A stretch of DNA of 64,000 nt from Bacillus sp. UNC438CL73TsuS30. Lineage in GTDB: Bacteria > Bacillota > Bacilli > Bacillales > Cytobacillaceae. The notes beneath the pieces were generated by a model, which worked only from the letters and a program-made list of their open reading frames with translations, was not told where the DNA came from and made no database searches. The position numbers and the translations under genes are program-made. The DNA lies in the NCBI RefSeq assembly GCF_000482325.1, contig NZ_AXVA01000005.1, forward strand, positions 1 through 64,000. The letters are read 5' to 3'. Numbering within the stretch: the first letter of the stretch is position 1; each line of letters opens with the position of its first letter. Shown here in pieces: positions 28,379-38,780 of this stretch.

Positions 28379-28702
28379 ATGGATGGACAGAAGAAAACCT
28401 ATTATATAGATGTTGGAACAGGGCATATAACACAAAGTGCCCGGAGCTCAACATGGAGCTATAAAATTCAAGCAACGGATGAAGAAATTACTGAGCTGCG
28501 TGAATTATTTGATCAAAACTATTCAACGGAATGGGATAATTTTATCCGCGCCCATATCCCCTATGTTGAATATCACCATGATCGTGAAAACGACCGGTAT
28601 GATAGTACGATTCAACAGGTTTATGGAAAAATTTATAAACTCGGTGATGAAGAAGCAAGGAATCATATTGAAACAATGAATATCCTGCCAAAAAGTGAAT
28701 AA
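28379..28702 (+). CDS. Conserved hypothetical Bacillaceae protein
   Basis: A 107-residue soluble protein starting MDGQKKTYYIDVGTGHI, with an acidic helical middle (ATDEEITELRELFDQNY) and a histidine-rich segment PYVEYHHDREND. I recognise it as a conserved Bacillus protein of unknown function. No catalytic motif can be claimed. ATG 28379 follows aaaaagggg; the longer frame from 28313 has no binding site. A terminator follows. Confidence 0.72.
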   Translation: MDGQKKTYYIDVGTGHITQSARSSTWSYKIQATDEEITELRELFDQNYSTEWDNFIRAHIPYVEYHHDRENDRYDSTIQQVYGKIYKLGDEEARNHIETMNILPKSE

Positions 28703-28710
28703 TAAAAGGA

Positions 28711-28742
28711 AATCCTTATCCATTTAAGATAAGGATTTTTTG
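28711..28742 (+). terminator. Terminator after the gene at 28379-28702
   Basis: The arms aatccttatc and gataaggatt form a 10-bp stem followed by tttt. Confidence 0.88.
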
Positions 28743-28795
28743 TTTCCCGATTATTGATTATAATAAAAGAATCAACGGTAATAGGCGGTAATGAG

Positions 28796-29263
28796 ATGAT
28801 AGAGTTTATTGATCAAAATGGGAATCAAGTTGAGTTATTATTTTCTGAAAAAAATTTTCCCGAAAAGGCAAAGCACGTACTGGTTATTTGTCAATATAAA
28901 GATTCCTGGTTATTGACGTGTCATAAAAAACGTGGTCTTGAATTCCCTGGGGGGAAAATGGAGGAAGGAGAAACACTGGAAGATACGGCGCGTCGTGAGG
29001 TTTATGAAGAAACAGGGGCTATTCTTGGGGATTTAAGGCGAATCGGGGAATACAGGGTAATCGACCCAAAAGGTCCTTTTGTAAAGGCAATTTTTTGGGG
29101 AATCGTGAGCACGTTAAACAAAACGAATTCCTATAACGAAACCAATGGTCCTGTTCTTGTGAAAGGGGATCTTTTAAAGCTCCGGTTTGGTGACGAATAC
29201 AGCTTTATTATGAAAGATCGAGTCGTGGAGGAATGCCTTCAACTTCAAAGTAGAAAAGAATAG
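28796..29263 (+). CDS. ytkD: NUDIX hydrolase YtkD (8-oxo-dGTPase / RNA pyrophosphohydrolase type)
   Basis: YtkD of B. subtilis hydrolyses oxidised nucleoside triphosphates such as 8-oxo-dGTP. The 155-residue protein has a complete Nudix box, GGKMEEGETLEDTARREVYEETGAIL, interrupted here only in writing: its key residues are the first Gly, the REVYEE glutamates and the final Gly (about residues 47-70). ATG 28796 is chosen because ggcgg precedes it and the length fits the B. subtilis protein; the longer frame begins at 28754. Synteny with pckA and metK supports the assignment. Confidence 0.88.
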   Translation: MIEFIDQNGNQVELLFSEKNFPEKAKHVLVICQYKDSWLLTCHKKRGLEFPGGKMEEGETLEDTARREVYEETGAILGDLRRIGEYRVIDPKGPFVKAIFWGIVSTLNKTNSYNETNGPVLVKGDLLKLRFGDEYSFIMKDRVVEECLQLQSRKE

Positions 29264-29294
29264 CGGCATTGGAAATGATTACTGCTATTCTTTT
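29254..29294 (+). terminator. Terminator after ytkD
   Basis: The arms aaaagaatagc and gctattctttt form an 11-bp stem that begins in the last ytkD codons, with further T after it. Confidence 0.8.
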
Positions 29295-29369
29295 GTTTTT
29301 ATCGAAAATTTTGAATTTTCCCTAATAACTGAATTGACAAAGAAACTAGTTTATGAGAATATAATTTTG

Positions 29370-29383
29370 TGAATCCGCTTTCA
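29370..29383. promoter_or_regulatory. cre-like CcpA site at the permease promoter
   Basis: The bases tgaatccgctttca match the cre consensus TGWAANCGNTNWCA with one mismatch. It lies just after a TATAAT hexamer (29360-29365), where CcpA binding would block initiation. TTGACA at 29334 could be the -35, but the 20-bp spacer is long. Confidence 0.55.
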
Positions 29384-29424
29384 ATTATTTAATTTTTCGA
29401 AAACAATTGAATATCTTACGGTTG

Positions 29425-29645
29425 ATTGTATTGGGAGAGAGTAACGAATGTTGCCGCCGAAGGAGCAAATTCCATAAAAGCCTTGGAATAAATCTCTCAG
29501 GTAATAAGGACCAGTACATGACGTAGCTCTGGAGAGTGCATATTTCTTTAAATGCCACCAAAGGGGATCTGCTTTTTTGGCAGGAAACTTTCAGGTAAAA
29601 GGACAGAGAAGGTAGTAAAAATGCCTTCTTCTGTCCTTTTTTGTT
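29425..29645 (+). promoter_or_regulatory. Tandem glycine riboswitch controlling the permease
   Basis: Two glycine aptamers follow each other. The first (from about 29431) has gggagag, gccgccgaaggagcaa and aatctctcaggtaa. The second (from about 29527) has ctctggagagtgc, gccaccaaagggg and ctttcaggtaaaaggacagag. The terminator at 29600-29643 (ggacagagaagg/ccttcttctgtcc plus T run) overlaps the end of aptamer II. Glycine should prevent termination, so it acts as an ON switch for the downstream permease. Confidence 0.93.
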
Positions 29646-29738
29646 GTCAAAAAGGGGGTAAAGGAAATAGGGTTGATTTACTGAAACATGATGAGGGTGT
29701 ATTCACGGTTTGAAAAAATTAGGAAATGAGGGGAAGCA

Positions 29739-31127
29739 ATGCAAGAACAAAAATTAGATAGGGGTTTAAAGAACAGACATGTTCAACTAATCGCCATTGG
29801 CGGGGCAATTGGAACGGGGTTATTTCTTGGGGCAGGAAAATCTATTCATTTGGCAGGACCTTCGATTTTATTTGCTTATATGATTACAGGTGTCATTTGC
29901 TTTTTAATTATGCGTGCACTTGGCGAACTACTCTTAACTAATTTGAACTATCATTCATTTGTTGACTTTGTTAGAGACTATTTAGGTAATATGGCAGCTT
30001 TTATCACTGGTTGGACCTATTGGTTTTGCTGGATCTCGATTGCCATGGCTGACTTAACAGCGGTTGGTCTCTATACCCAATATTGGTTTCCGAATGTACC
30101 ACAGTGGATGCCAGGATTAATTGCTCTTGTTATTCTGTTAGTAATGAACCTTACAACTGTTAAACTTTTTGGTGAAATGGAATTTTGGTTCGCATTAATT
30201 AAAGTAATTGCCATCTTGGCACTAATTTTCATCGGGCTTGTCATGATTATAAAAGGCTTTTCCACAAATTCCGGGCCATCCAGTTTCAAGAACTTGTGGA
30301 GCCATGGCGGCATGTTTCCAAATGGAATAAATGGATTTATACTCTCATTCCAAATGGTCGTGTTTGCATTTACAGGGATTGAACTAGTAGGACTTACAGC
30401 GGGTGAAACAAAAGACCCGGAAAAAGTAATCCCAAAAGCCATCAATAATATTCCAATCCGTGTTTTTATTTTCTACCTTGGCGCACTATTTGTCATTATG
30501 AGTATTTATCCTTGGAATGCCATAAATCCGACAAAAAGCCCATTTGTCCAGGTCTTCGTAGCGGTCGGTATCGCAGCTGCTGCCGGTATTGTTAATTTTG
30601 TCGTTCTTACATCCGCAGCTTCAGCATGTAACAGCGCTGTCTTCAGCACAAGCCGGATGGTTTACTCACTAGCCAAGGATAATAATGCACCTGTACCATT
30701 CGCAAAACTTACTTCACGAAAAATACCTTCAAATGCATTATTCTTTTCAACCGTTGTCATTCTCATTGCCGTAATTTTAAACTATATCATGCCGGAAGGA
30801 GTATTTACACTAATTACAAGTATTTCTACGGTATGTTTCATCTTTATTTGGGGAATTACTGTCATCAGCCATTTAAAATACCGTAAAGTAAGGCCGGATT
30901 TGGCAAGAGTAAATAAATTTAAGTTGCCGTTTTATCCTGTTTCCAATTACTTAATCCTTGCTTTTCTTGCATTCGTTCTTGTCGTCCTTGGGCTAGCGGA
31001 AGATACGCGTGTTGCCTTGTTCGTAACTCCTGTTTGGTTTATTATGCTAATTGCAATTTATAAGGTACGGAATCAAAAGGAAAATCATACAGATCCAGTG
31101 AATCAAGAAAAGATTGCAGAAAATTAA
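29739..31127 (+). CDS. Amino-acid permease, CycA-type (probable glycine/D-alanine/D-serine:H+ symporter)
   Basis: A 462-residue APC-family permease with about 12 membrane spans. It shows the amino acid transporter signature near the N-terminus (AIGGAIGTGLFLGAGKSI) and FQMVVFAFTGIELVGLTAGE in the middle. Sequence and length resemble CycA and B. subtilis YtnA. The glycine riboswitch in its leader makes glycine the best-supported substrate; that is an inference. The ATG follows aggggaag. The glycine catabolic operon comes next. Confidence 0.88.
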   Translation: MQEQKLDRGLKNRHVQLIAIGGAIGTGLFLGAGKSIHLAGPSILFAYMITGVICFLIMRALGELLLTNLNYHSFVDFVRDYLGNMAAFITGWTYWFCWISIAMADLTAVGLYTQYWFPNVPQWMPGLIALVILLVMNLTTVKLFGEMEFWFALIKVIAILALIFIGLVMIIKGFSTNSGPSSFKNLWSHGGMFPNGINGFILSFQMVVFAFTGIELVGLTAGETKDPEKVIPKAINNIPIRVFIFYLGALFVIMSIYPWNAINPTKSPFVQVFVAVGIAAAAGIVNFVVLTSAASACNSAVFSTSRMVYSLAKDNNAPVPFAKLTSRKIPSNALFFSTVVILIAVILNYIMPEGVFTLITSISTVCFIFIWGITVISHLKYRKVRPDLARVNKFKLPFYPVSNYLILAFLAFVLVVLGLAEDTRVALFVTPVWFIMLIAIYKVRNQKENHTDPVNQEKIAEN

Positions 31128-31152
31128 TAGAATTATCTTAATTACTTTTTAT

Positions 31153-31166
31153 TGTTATCGCTTTCA
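31153..31166. promoter_or_regulatory. cre site (CcpA) upstream of the glycine operon promoter
   Basis: The minus-strand reading TGAAAGCGATAACA matches every position of the cre consensus TGWAANCGNTNWCA. It ends 18 bp before the -35 hexamer. A site upstream of -35 may activate or repress, but it implies control by carbon status. Confidence 0.68.
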
Positions 31167-31184
31167 AAAAATTTTAAAAAAAGC

Positions 31185-31213
31185 TTGACGTGAATTATGT
31201 TAGCGATTATTCT
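31185..31213 (+). promoter_or_regulatory. Sigma-A promoter of the glycine operon
   Basis: TTGACG (31185) and TATTCT (31208) are 17 bp apart and lie about 30 bp before the first glycine aptamer. Confidence 0.6.
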
Positions 31214-31239
31214 GAAAATAATAATAAATAGAGCGGATG

Positions 31240-31472
31240 ACGGTTGTGGGAGAGTGCAATTTAACACGCCACCGAAGGAGCAAGTTCCAAAAAGACCCTT
31301 GGAATAAATCTCTCAGGTAGATGGAACCATGACTGGACGCAACTCTGGAGAGCGCATAAAAAATTATGCCACCAAAGGGGAAGGTTCTTTTCGTAAAAGA
31401 GCTAAACTCTCAGGTAAAAGGACAGAGAAGGGTAGAGCAATCTTTATGCTACCCTTTTCTGTCCTTTTTTGC
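31240..31472 (+). promoter_or_regulatory. Tandem glycine riboswitch controlling glyA-sdaAB-sdaAA-gcv operon
   Basis: The same two-aptamer layout as at 29425. Aptamer I starts near 31246 with gtgggagag, gccaccgaaggagcaa and aatctctcaggtaga. Aptamer II starts near 31342 with ctctggagagcgc, gccaccaaagggg and aaactctcaggtaaaaggacagag. The terminator at 31419-31470 pairs aaggacagagaagggtag with ctacccttttctgtcctt and ends in T6. Glycine should disrupt this terminator and turn the operon on. Confidence 0.94.
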
Positions 31473-31591
31473 GTGCAAAAAAGTGAGTGTTTCTATCAGT
31501 TTACTTGGAAATAAAAATCTTCGGGGATAAGGAAGATATTCCATGTTTGAAACATCAAAGGGTAGTTGAACCATTAAAAGGAGGACTAGAA

Positions 31592-32842
31592 ATGGGATTA
31601 CAACAAAATGATTCAACTATTTTTGAAGCAATTAAGAAAGAGCAGGAACGCCAGCATCAAACATTGGAGTTAATCGCTTCTGAAAACTTCGTAAGCCAAG
31701 ATGTATTAGAAGCAATGGGAAGTGTGATGACGAATAAATATGCTGAAGGCTACCCAGGGAAGCGTTACTATGGTGGGTGTGAATTTGTTGATATAGCAGA
31801 AAATACAGCGATTGATCGCCTAACAAAGCTGTTTGGCGCAAAATATGCAAATGTTCAGCCACACTCAGGTGCACAAGCAAATTTTGCAGTATTCTACGCA
31901 TTGTTGCAGCCCGGTGATAAGGTCATGGGGATGAACCTTTCACATGGCGGGCACTTAACTCATGGAAGCCCTGTCAGTGTTTCAGGAAAATGGTTTGAAA
32001 TTGTCTCCTATGGTGTGAGAGAGGACACTCAATTGATTGACTATGATGAACTGGAAGTGATTGCAAAAAGAGAAAAACCGAAATTAATAATTGCGGGGGC
32101 AAGTGCTTACCCAAGAGAAATTGATTTTGCGCGCTTTAGACAAATTGCTGACAAAGTTGGTGCAAAATTCATGGTTGACATGGCTCATATTGCGGGACTT
32201 GTTGCAGCCGGTCTTCATCCTTCACCAATTCCATTTGCCGATGTTGTAACAAGCACTACGCATAAAACGCTCCGAGGTCCGCGCGGCGGAATAATTTTAA
32301 CCAATGATGAAGACATCATAAAGGCCATTAATAAATCAGTGTTCCCAGGGATACAAGGCGGTCCCCTCATGCACATCATTGCGGCCAAGGCGGTTGCTTT
32401 CAATGAAGCACTGCAGCCAAGCTTTAAGGAATATGCAAAACAGGTGATTGAAAATGCAGCAACACTTGGAGAAACATTAAAAAATGAAGGTGCTGCCCTT
32501 GTTTCTGGGGGAACGGATAATCATATCGTTCTTTTGGATTTACGTCCGTGGAATTTAACTGGAAAAGAAGCAGAAAAATTATTAGAAGAAGCGGGGATTA
32601 CCGTAAATAAAAATACGATTCCATATGACCCGGAAAAACCGTTTGTTACGAGCGGAATCCGGATGGGAACTGCAGCTCTGACAACGCGCGGAATGAAGCA
32701 GGAAGAAATGGTGGAAATCGGGAAAGTCATTGCCGCTGTTCTGAAGAGTAAAGGGGACAAAGTCGTGCTTGAGAAAGCAAAGGAAACAACAAAAACGATT
32801 TGTGGCGCCTATCCGTTATTTCAGCAAGCTGTAACAGTGTAA
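31592..32842 (+). CDS. glyA: Serine hydroxymethyltransferase GlyA
   Basis: GlyA interconverts glycine plus 5,10-methylene-THF and serine. In this operon the likely direction is glycine to serine, using the methylene-THF formed by the glycine cleavage system. The 416-residue PLP enzyme has the cofactor lysine in [15 protein letters not shown], the N-terminal [11 protein letters not shown] and [18 protein letters not shown] 31592 follows aaggagg. It opens the riboswitch-controlled operon. Bacilli normally carry a housekeeping glyA elsewhere (near upp), so this may be a second, catabolic copy; that cannot be checked here. Confidence 0.95.
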   Translation: MGLQQNDSTIFEAIKKEQERQHQTLELIASENFVSQDVLEAMGSVMTNKYAEGYPGKRYYGGCEFVDIAENTAIDRLTKLFGAKYANVQPHSGAQANFAVFYALLQPGDKVMGMNLSHGGHLTHGSPVSVSGKWFEIVSYGVREDTQLIDYDELEVIAKREKPKLIIAGASAYPREIDFARFRQIADKVGAKFMVDMAHIAGLVAAGLHPSPIPFADVVTSTTHKTLRGPRGGIILTNDEDIIKAINKSVFPGIQGGPLMHIIAAKAVAFNEALQPSFKEYAKQVIENAATLGETLKNEGAALVSGGTDNHIVLLDLRPWNLTGKEAEKLLEEAGITVNKNTIPYDPEKPFVTSGIRMGTAALTTRGMKQEEMVEIGKVIAAVLKSKGDKVVLEKAKETTKTICGAYPLFQQAVTV

Positions 32843-32859
32843 GAAAGGGGCAAATTGGG

Positions 32860-33372
32860 ATGGAATTTCAGAGTTGTTTTGACATTATCGGTCCGATTAT
32901 GGTGGGACCATCGAGTTCTCATACAGCTGGAGTCGTATCAATCGGAAAATTTATCTACGAATTGTTAGGAGATTGTCCAGAAGAAGCAAATATTGTATTT
33001 TATGATTCATTTGCCGAAACCTATCAAGGTCATGGAACAGATAAGGCACTTCTTGGAGGATTACTTGGGATGGATACGGATGATTCGCGAATTAAATCTT
33101 CATCGGATTGGGCTAAAAAACATGGCATGCAGTACCAATTTGATTTTGCAGAAAACTGTGAGTATTACGACCATCCAAATATTGCAATTGTAACAGCAAG
33201 GTGCGGTGATTATGTTGTTAAAGTTGGCGGTGTTTCTCTCGGCGGCGGCTTATCCAAGATCTTTATGATTGACGAGAAGATGGTTGATATTCGATTGAGT
33301 GCAGGTGATGATTTTGCCACCCTTGCTCGTGATTACCAACCCATCAGGAAAGAGCTTATGGAGGCAATATGA
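32860..33372 (+). CDS. sdaAB: L-serine ammonia-lyase beta subunit SdaAB, short form without ACT domain
   Basis: Beta subunit of the two-subunit, iron-sulfur L-serine dehydratase that gives pyruvate and ammonia. The 170-residue protein retains the catalytic-domain motif FDIIGPIMVGPSSSHTAG, followed by DSFAETYQGHGTD. It stops after the beta-sandwich, whereas B. subtilis SdaAB is about 220 residues with a C-terminal ACT domain. The ACT domain is missing here and the gene end is clean: it overlaps sdaAA by 4 bp. ATG 32860 follows aaagggg. Confidence 0.9.
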   Translation: MEFQSCFDIIGPIMVGPSSSHTAGVVSIGKFIYELLGDCPEEANIVFYDSFAETYQGHGTDKALLGGLLGMDTDDSRIKSSSDWAKKHGMQYQFDFAENCEYYDHPNIAIVTARCGDYVVKVGGVSLGGGLSKIFMIDEKMVDIRLSAGDDFATLARDYQPIRKELMEAI

Positions 33373-34250
33373 TGGGAATTCAGTCTATGAGAGAACTAGT
33401 TGAAGCTTGTGAAAAAGAACAAAAAACCATAGGCGAAATGATGTTGATACTGGAAGCAGAAAAATCAGGGAGAGACAAAGAAACCATTATTGGCATGATG
33501 AGAGAGCGACTAATCAAAATGAAAGAAGCTGTCGACAGCGGCATCAAAGATGACTCAGCTGCACCAAGTGGGATTTCCGGCGGGGATGCTGTGAAAATGT
33601 ATGATTACATGAGTCAGGGCAAGGCCCTCTCCGGAAATTATATAAGTAATGCAATGGCCTTTTCATTGGCAACCTCTGAAGGTAATGCCCGGATGGGGGT
33701 CATAGTAGCAACGCCAACTGCCGGAGCAGCCGGCATTTTACCTGGAGTTTTGTTTTCGCTTCATAAAAATGATGGTACGCCTCTTATAGATTTAGTTATG
33801 GGCTTGTTTACGGCAAGTATGCTTGGTTTGGTTATTGCAAACCGTTCATTCATTTCAGGAGCAGCTGGAGGGTGCCAGGCTGAGGTAGGATCGGCAACAG
33901 CCATGGCTGCCGGAACAATCGTTGAGCTAAAAGGAGGAACACCACAACAAGCCGTGAATGCCACTGCCATTGCCATGAAATCACTTTTAGGTTTGGTTTG
34001 TGACCCGGTAGCAGGACTTGTTGAAGTGCCATGCATTAAACGGAATGTAATTGGGACTTCCATTGCATTTTCAGCAGCGGATATGGCCCTTGCTGGGATT
34101 GAAAGCCGGATTCCTTGTGATGAAGTCATTGAAGCGATGTATAGGGTTGGAAAAGATATGCCTAGGACACTCCGGGAAACAGCTCTTGGAGGACTGGCAA
34201 CGACAGAAACAGGTAAACAGGTAAAGGAACGGCTATTTTGCAGGAAATAA
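33369..34250 (+). CDS. sdaAA: L-serine ammonia-lyase alpha subunit SdaAA
   Basis: Alpha subunit of L-serine dehydratase, which carries the 4Fe-4S cluster that activates the serine hydroxyl. The 293-residue protein contains the cluster cysteines in [14 protein letters not shown] and [17 protein letters not shown], and the [12 protein letters not shown] loop. Start and stop of the subunit pair overlap (ATGA), so they are translationally coupled. Its position after glyA links serine made from glycine to pyruvate. Confidence 0.94.
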   Translation: MMGIQSMRELVEACEKEQKTIGEMMLILEAEKSGRDKETIIGMMRERLIKMKEAVDSGIKDDSAAPSGISGGDAVKMYDYMSQGKALSGNYISNAMAFSLATSEGNARMGVIVATPTAGAAGILPGVLFSLHKNDGTPLIDLVMGLFTASMLGLVIANRSFISGAAGGCQAEVGSATAMAAGTIVELKGGTPQQAVNATAIAMKSLLGLVCDPVAGLVEVPCIKRNVIGTSIAFSAADMALAGIESRIPCDEVIEAMYRVGKDMPRTLRETALGGLATTETGKQVKERLFCRK

Positions 34251-34264
34251 TAGGAGGTATAACA

Positions 34265-35377
34265 ATGGGGATCGATACAGCATTAAAGCAAACACCACTT
34301 TTTGAAACTTATGGTAAGCATGGTGCGAAGGTTATTGACTTTGGAGGATGGGCACTACCAGTTCAGTTTTCCAGTATTTTAGATGAGCATGAGGCAGTCC
34401 GAACAAATGCAGGACTTTTTGATGTCTCACATATGGGTGAAGTACTTGTTGAGGGAAAAGATGCAGAGAGTTACATTAACTACTTAGTTACAAACGATGT
34501 AACAAAGCTTAGCATCAATCAAGCACAATATACCGCAATGTGCTACCCAGACGGCGGAACGGTCGATGATTTATTAGTATATAAATTAGACAATGAAAAA
34601 TATTTACTCGTCATTAATGCGGCGAACATCGAGAAAGATTTTGACTGGATGAAGCAACAGGCAAAAGGGGAGATGAGGCTCCAGAATATTTCGAATGAGA
34701 TCGCTCAGCTTGCTATTCAAGGTCCAAAGGCTGAAAGTATCGTTCAAAAATTAACTGACATTAATTTATCAGAAATTGGCGCATTTAAATTTGCTCAACA
34801 TGTCAATCTAGACGGGGTAACGGATGTACTTGTATCTCGCACGGGTTATACAGGAGAAGATGGTTTTGAACTATATTTAGCTGCTGATCAAGCGGAAACC
34901 CTTTGGGAAAAACTTTTAGAAGCAGGAAGTGAGGACGGCTTAAAGCCATGTGGACTGGGAGCACGTGACACACTTCGTTTAGAAGCACGTCTGGCACTTT
35001 ATGGTCAAGAACTGTTAAGTGATATCAGTCCGCTTGAAGCAGGAATTGGCTTTGCCGTAAAACTAAAAAAAGAATCCGATTTTATTGGGAAGGCTGCACT
35101 TATCGCTCAAAAAGAATCCGGTTTAAAACGAAAGCTTGTAGGGATTGAAGTCACTGGACGAGGGATCCCACGTCACGGTTATAAGGTAGTTTCAGAAGGA
35201 GGAGAGGAAATCGGTGTTGTTACATCTGGAACCCAATCACCCTCTTTAAAGAAAAGCGTTGGACTTGTTCTAATTTCTGCGAAACAAGCTGAAGTGGGGA
35301 CACCATTAAAAGTGGAAATTCGTAACAAGATGATTGATGCCGTTGTTGTGAAAACACCATTTTATAAAAGAGGTTAA
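34265..35377 (+). CDS. gcvT: Aminomethyltransferase GcvT (glycine cleavage T protein)
   Basis: GcvT transfers the methylene group from aminomethyl-lipoyl GcvH to tetrahydrofolate and releases ammonia. The 370-residue protein shows the folate-binding segments [20 protein letters not shown] and [14 protein letters not shown], then [13 protein letters not shown] 34265 follows taggagg. A 126-nt gap with no gene separates it from gcvH. Confidence 0.96.
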   Translation: MGIDTALKQTPLFETYGKHGAKVIDFGGWALPVQFSSILDEHEAVRTNAGLFDVSHMGEVLVEGKDAESYINYLVTNDVTKLSINQAQYTAMCYPDGGTVDDLLVYKLDNEKYLLVINAANIEKDFDWMKQQAKGEMRLQNISNEIAQLAIQGPKAESIVQKLTDINLSEIGAFKFAQHVNLDGVTDVLVSRTGYTGEDGFELYLAADQAETLWEKLLEAGSEDGLKPCGLGARDTLRLEARLALYGQELLSDISPLEAGIGFAVKLKKESDFIGKAALIAQKESGLKRKLVGIEVTGRGIPRHGYKVVSEGGEEIGVVTSGTQSPSLKKSVGLVLISAKQAEVGTPLKVEIRNKMIDAVVVKTPFYKRG

Positions 35378-35503
35378 TAGAGTAATAAAGATACTCTGGT
35401 AAACTCTCAAATTGGCAGCAGGCAGATGTCTGATCCACAAACATACTTAAAAATGATTTTTAAAACTTATTAAATTCTAATTAACAATTGAAGGGAAGAA
35501 AAT

Positions 35504-35905
35504 ATGATGACACAAGCAATTGCAACTTTACTATATAGCAAGGAACATGAGTGGGTTTTAAAGTTAGACGGAAATCGAGTACGAATTGGAATTTCTGATT
35601 ATGCACAAAAACAGTTAGGAGATATCGTATTTGTCGAAAATCCCCAAGTGGATGATGAAGTAACAGCGGATGAATCAATGGGAACAATCGAATCGGTAAA
35701 AGCCGTTTCTGAAATTTTCGCTCCAGTATCAGGTACAGTAGTCCGGATCAACGAAGAGTTAGAAGATGCTCCTCAGACAATTAACGAACATCCATTCAGC
35801 AAAGGCTGGTTGGTAGAAGTGGAAATGTCAGTTCCTGAAGAGCTTGAATCCCTTTTAAATGAAGATGAGTACAAAGCATTTATCAATGAAGAAGGAGAGG
35901 AATAA
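35504..35905 (+). CDS. gcvH: Glycine cleavage system H protein GcvH
   Basis: GcvH is the lipoylated carrier that shuttles the aminomethyl group between the P, T and L proteins. The 133-residue protein has the lipoyl lysine in [19 protein letters not shown] (near residue 67) and the [19 protein letters not shown] start of the fold. In B. subtilis gcvH is not in the gcvT-PA-PB operon, so its place between gcvT and gcvPA is notable. ATG 35504 and ATG 35507 are both possible starts. Confidence 0.95.
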   Translation: MMTQAIATLLYSKEHEWVLKLDGNRVRIGISDYAQKQLGDIVFVENPQVDDEVTADESMGTIESVKAVSEIFAPVSGTVVRINEELEDAPQTINEHPFSKGWLVEVEMSVPEELESLLNEDEYKAFINEEGEE

Positions 35906-35906
35906 G

Positions 35907-37259
35907 ATGGCGAATACTTATAGATATCTCCCTGATACGGAACAAGATAAAAAGGAAATGCTCGATTTCTTAGGAATGTCTTCCATTGAAGAATTATTTG
36001 AAGATATTCCATCTGAACTTCGTTTAAAAGGTGAATTAACTATTCCAGAAGCGGATCCAGAACCTATTTTAATGAAGAAAATGAACCAACTTGCTGCAAG
36101 TAATTTAAATGCAAATCAATATCCAACTTTTCTAGGTGCGGGTACATATGATCATTATATCCCAAGTGTTGTTGATCACATGATTTCACGTTCAGAATTT
36201 TATACAGCTTATACACCATATCAACCAGAAATCAGCCAAGGGGAATTACAAGCAATTTTTGAATTCCAAACGATGGTTTGTGAGCTGACAGGAATGGATG
36301 TGGCCAACTCCTCCATGTACGATGGCTTTACATCACTTGCAGAAGCTGCCTCACTTGCTGTTGCTTCTACAAAACGTTCAAAAGTAGTTATTTCAAAAGC
36401 TGTTCATCCTGAATCACGTGCAATTTTAAACACGGTTGCAAAGGGTCAAGAATATTCAGTTGAAGAAGTAAGTCTTGATTCAGATGTAACAGACTTAGAA
36501 CAACTAAAAGCACAAGTAGATAAAGGCACGGCTGCTGTTATTGTTCAATATCCAAACTTCTTTGGTTCTATTGAAGATTTAACAGAAATTAAGAAAATTG
36601 CTGATGAGGTTGGTGCTCTTTTCATCGTAAGTTCAAACCCGCTTGCATTAGCCCTATTACAATCACCAGGTAAACTTGGAGCAGATATTGTTGTCGGGGA
36701 TATGCAGCCACTTGGTGTTCCGATGTCCTTTGGCGGCCCGCATTGCGGATATTTTGCTGTTAAACAAAAATATATGCGTAAAATTCCGGGTCGTATTGTA
36801 GGACAAACTCATGACCAACAAGGAAGACGCGGCTTTGTATTAACCTTGCAAGCTCGCGAGCAGCATATTCGCCGTGATAAAGCGACTTCTAATATTTGTT
36901 CAAACCAAGCACTAAATGCTCTAGCCTCTTCTATTTGCATGTCAGCATTGGGAAAGAATGGTGTCCGTGAAATGGCACAGCAAAATATTGAGAAAGCTGA
37001 CTACATGGCAAAGTCTCTTCAAAACAAAGGGTTTAACGTTTTAAACAAATCAGCATTCTTCAATGAATTTGTTGTAGAACTACCACTCCCAATTAAAGAA
37101 GTTAACACTAGGCTTCTTGAATCAGGGCTCATTGGTGGTTATGACTTAGGACTTGATTACGGATTTGACAATCAAATGCTGATTGCGGTAACAGAACAAC
37201 GTTCAAAAGAAGAGATAGACAAATTTGTAGAAGCATTGGGGGCTGTTGTAAATGGTTGA
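35907..37259 (+). CDS. gcvPA: Glycine dehydrogenase (decarboxylating) subunit 1, GcvPA
   Basis: The N-terminal half of the split glycine decarboxylase found in Firmicutes and archaea. The 450-residue protein has the PLP-fold type I structure without the cofactor lysine, including [17 protein letters not shown] near residue 75 and [11 protein letters not shown]. It works only with GcvPB. ATG 35907 follows gaaggagagg, 1 bp after the gcvH stop. It overlaps gcvPB by 8 bp. Confidence 0.95.
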   Translation: MANTYRYLPDTEQDKKEMLDFLGMSSIEELFEDIPSELRLKGELTIPEADPEPILMKKMNQLAASNLNANQYPTFLGAGTYDHYIPSVVDHMISRSEFYTAYTPYQPEISQGELQAIFEFQTMVCELTGMDVANSSMYDGFTSLAEAASLAVASTKRSKVVISKAVHPESRAILNTVAKGQEYSVEEVSLDSDVTDLEQLKAQVDKGTAAVIVQYPNFFGSIEDLTEIKKIADEVGALFIVSSNPLALALLQSPGKLGADIVVGDMQPLGVPMSFGGPHCGYFAVKQKYMRKIPGRIVGQTHDQQGRRGFVLTLQAREQHIRRDKATSNICSNQALNALASSICMSALGKNGVREMAQQNIEKADYMAKSLQNKGFNVLNKSAFFNEFVVELPLPIKEVNTRLLESGLIGGYDLGLDYGFDNQMLIAVTEQRSKEEIDKFVEALGAVVNG

Positions 37260-38742
37260 ATATAATGATCTAATTTTTGAAATTAGTCGTTCAGGTCGTG
37301 TAGGTTACAGCCTACCGAAAAGTGATGTTAAAAGTGTTGATTTACAAGATAAATTTCCAAAACATTTAATTCGTGATGAAGCAGCGGAACTACCTGAAGT
37401 ATCTGAGCTTCAACTTGTTCGTCACTATACTGCACTTTCAAATAAAAACCACGGGATTGATAATGGATTCTATCCTCTTGGATCTTGTACGATGAAATAT
37501 AATCCGAAAATTAACGAAGATGTGGCACGTCTAACTGGTTTAAGCCGTATTCACCCATATCAACCAAGCGAAACTGTACAAGGTGCATTAGAGCTTTTAT
37601 ATAATCTACAAGAAGAGTTAGCTGTAATCACTGGTATGGATGCAGTAACATTACAGCCTTCTGCAGGTGCTCAAGGTGAATGGACTGGATTAATGATGGT
37701 GAAAGCTTACCATGAGCAAAAAGGTGAAGTTAGAAAGAAAGTTCTTGTTCCAGACTCCGCTCATGGTACAAATCCTGCTAGTGCGAGCGTTGCAGGATTT
37801 AAGACAGTAACGATTCCATCAAACGAAAATGGATTAGTTAACTTAGAAGAATTAAAGAAACATGTTGATAGTGAAACCGCTGCATTAATGTTAACAAACC
37901 CTAATACACTTGGTTTATTTGAACAAGAAATCGCTGAAATTGCTGCTGTAGTTCATGAAGCAGGCGGATTACTATACTATGATGGTGCGAATGCCAATGC
38001 GATTTTAGGAAAAACAACTCCAGGATCAATGGGCTTCGATATCGTGCATTTAAATCTTCACAAAACATTTACTGGTCCACACGGTGGTGGAGGTCCTGGT
38101 GCAGGTCCTGTTGGTGTTAAGGAATTCCTCCTTCCTTACTTACCTGTACCACGCGTTGAAAAAGACGGCGATAAATTTGTGTTGAATTCAAATTATCCAT
38201 TATCTATTGGCCGTGTAAAAGGCTATCATGGAAACTTTGGAATTTTGGTTCGTGCATACACTTATATTCGTACATTGGGACCAGTAGGATTGCGTGAAGT
38301 TTCTGAAGGGGCTGTCCTTCATGCGAACTATCTTCGTAAAAGACTAGAGCCTTATTTTGATTCACCATATTCACAAATTTGCAAGCATGAATTTGTATTA
38401 TCCGGTTCAAGACAGAAGAAGTTGGGGGTCAGAACACTTGATATGGCCAAACGTCTGCTTGATTTTGGATATCATCCGCCAACCATCTACTTCCCGCTAA
38501 ATGTTGAGGAATGTTTGATGATCGAACCAACAGAAACAGAATCAAAGGAAACAATGGATGCATTTGCTGATGTGATGATTCAAATCGCCAAAGAGGTAGA
38601 AGAAAACCCAGGTATTGTATTAGAAGCACCACATACAACGGTGATTGGCCGATTGGATGAAGTTCAGGCGGCAAGACAACCGATTTTACGTTATAAAAAA
38701 GAGGAATCAGCAGTAAAAGAAAAAGAACCTGTAAACGTATAA
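37252..38742 (+). CDS. gcvPB: Glycine dehydrogenase (decarboxylating) subunit 2, GcvPB
   Basis: The catalytic half of the split P protein: it decarboxylates glycine with PLP and loads the aminomethyl group onto lipoyl-GcvH. The 496-residue protein contains the PLP lysine in [17 protein letters not shown] (near residue 268) and the [14 protein letters not shown] motif near residue 80. The start overlaps gcvPA. A 10-bp hairpin and a short gap separate it from lipA. Confidence 0.96.
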   Translation: MVEYNDLIFEISRSGRVGYSLPKSDVKSVDLQDKFPKHLIRDEAAELPEVSELQLVRHYTALSNKNHGIDNGFYPLGSCTMKYNPKINEDVARLTGLSRIHPYQPSETVQGALELLYNLQEELAVITGMDAVTLQPSAGAQGEWTGLMMVKAYHEQKGEVRKKVLVPDSAHGTNPASASVAGFKTVTIPSNENGLVNLEELKKHVDSETAALMLTNPNTLGLFEQEIAEIAAVVHEAGGLLYYDGANANAILGKTTPGSMGFDIVHLNLHKTFTGPHGGGGPGAGPVGVKEFLLPYLPVPRVEKDGDKFVLNSNYPLSIGRVKGYHGNFGILVRAYTYIRTLGPVGLREVSEGAVLHANYLRKRLEPYFDSPYSQICKHEFVLSGSRQKKLGVRTLDMAKRLLDFGYHPPTIYFPLNVEECLMIEPTETESKETMDAFADVMIQIAKEVEENPGIVLEAPHTTVIGRLDEVQAARQPILRYKKEESAVKEKEPVNV

Positions 38743-38753
38743 AGAAACCTTCC

Positions 38754-38780
38754 ATCTGTGCGGGAATGCTCCGCACAGAT
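38754..38780 (+). terminator. Hairpin between gcvPB and lipA, no T run
   Basis: The arms atctgtgcgg and ccgcacagat pair perfectly around gaatgct. aatttt follows, not a clean T run. It may be a processing or stabilising stem inside the operon or a weak terminator. Confidence 0.55.

Noticed and set aside
33761..34129. A 122-codon minus-strand frame opposite sdaAA
   Set aside because: It is antisense to conserved iron-sulfur motifs of SdaAA and rich in the residues expected from reverse translation of Ala and Gly codons.
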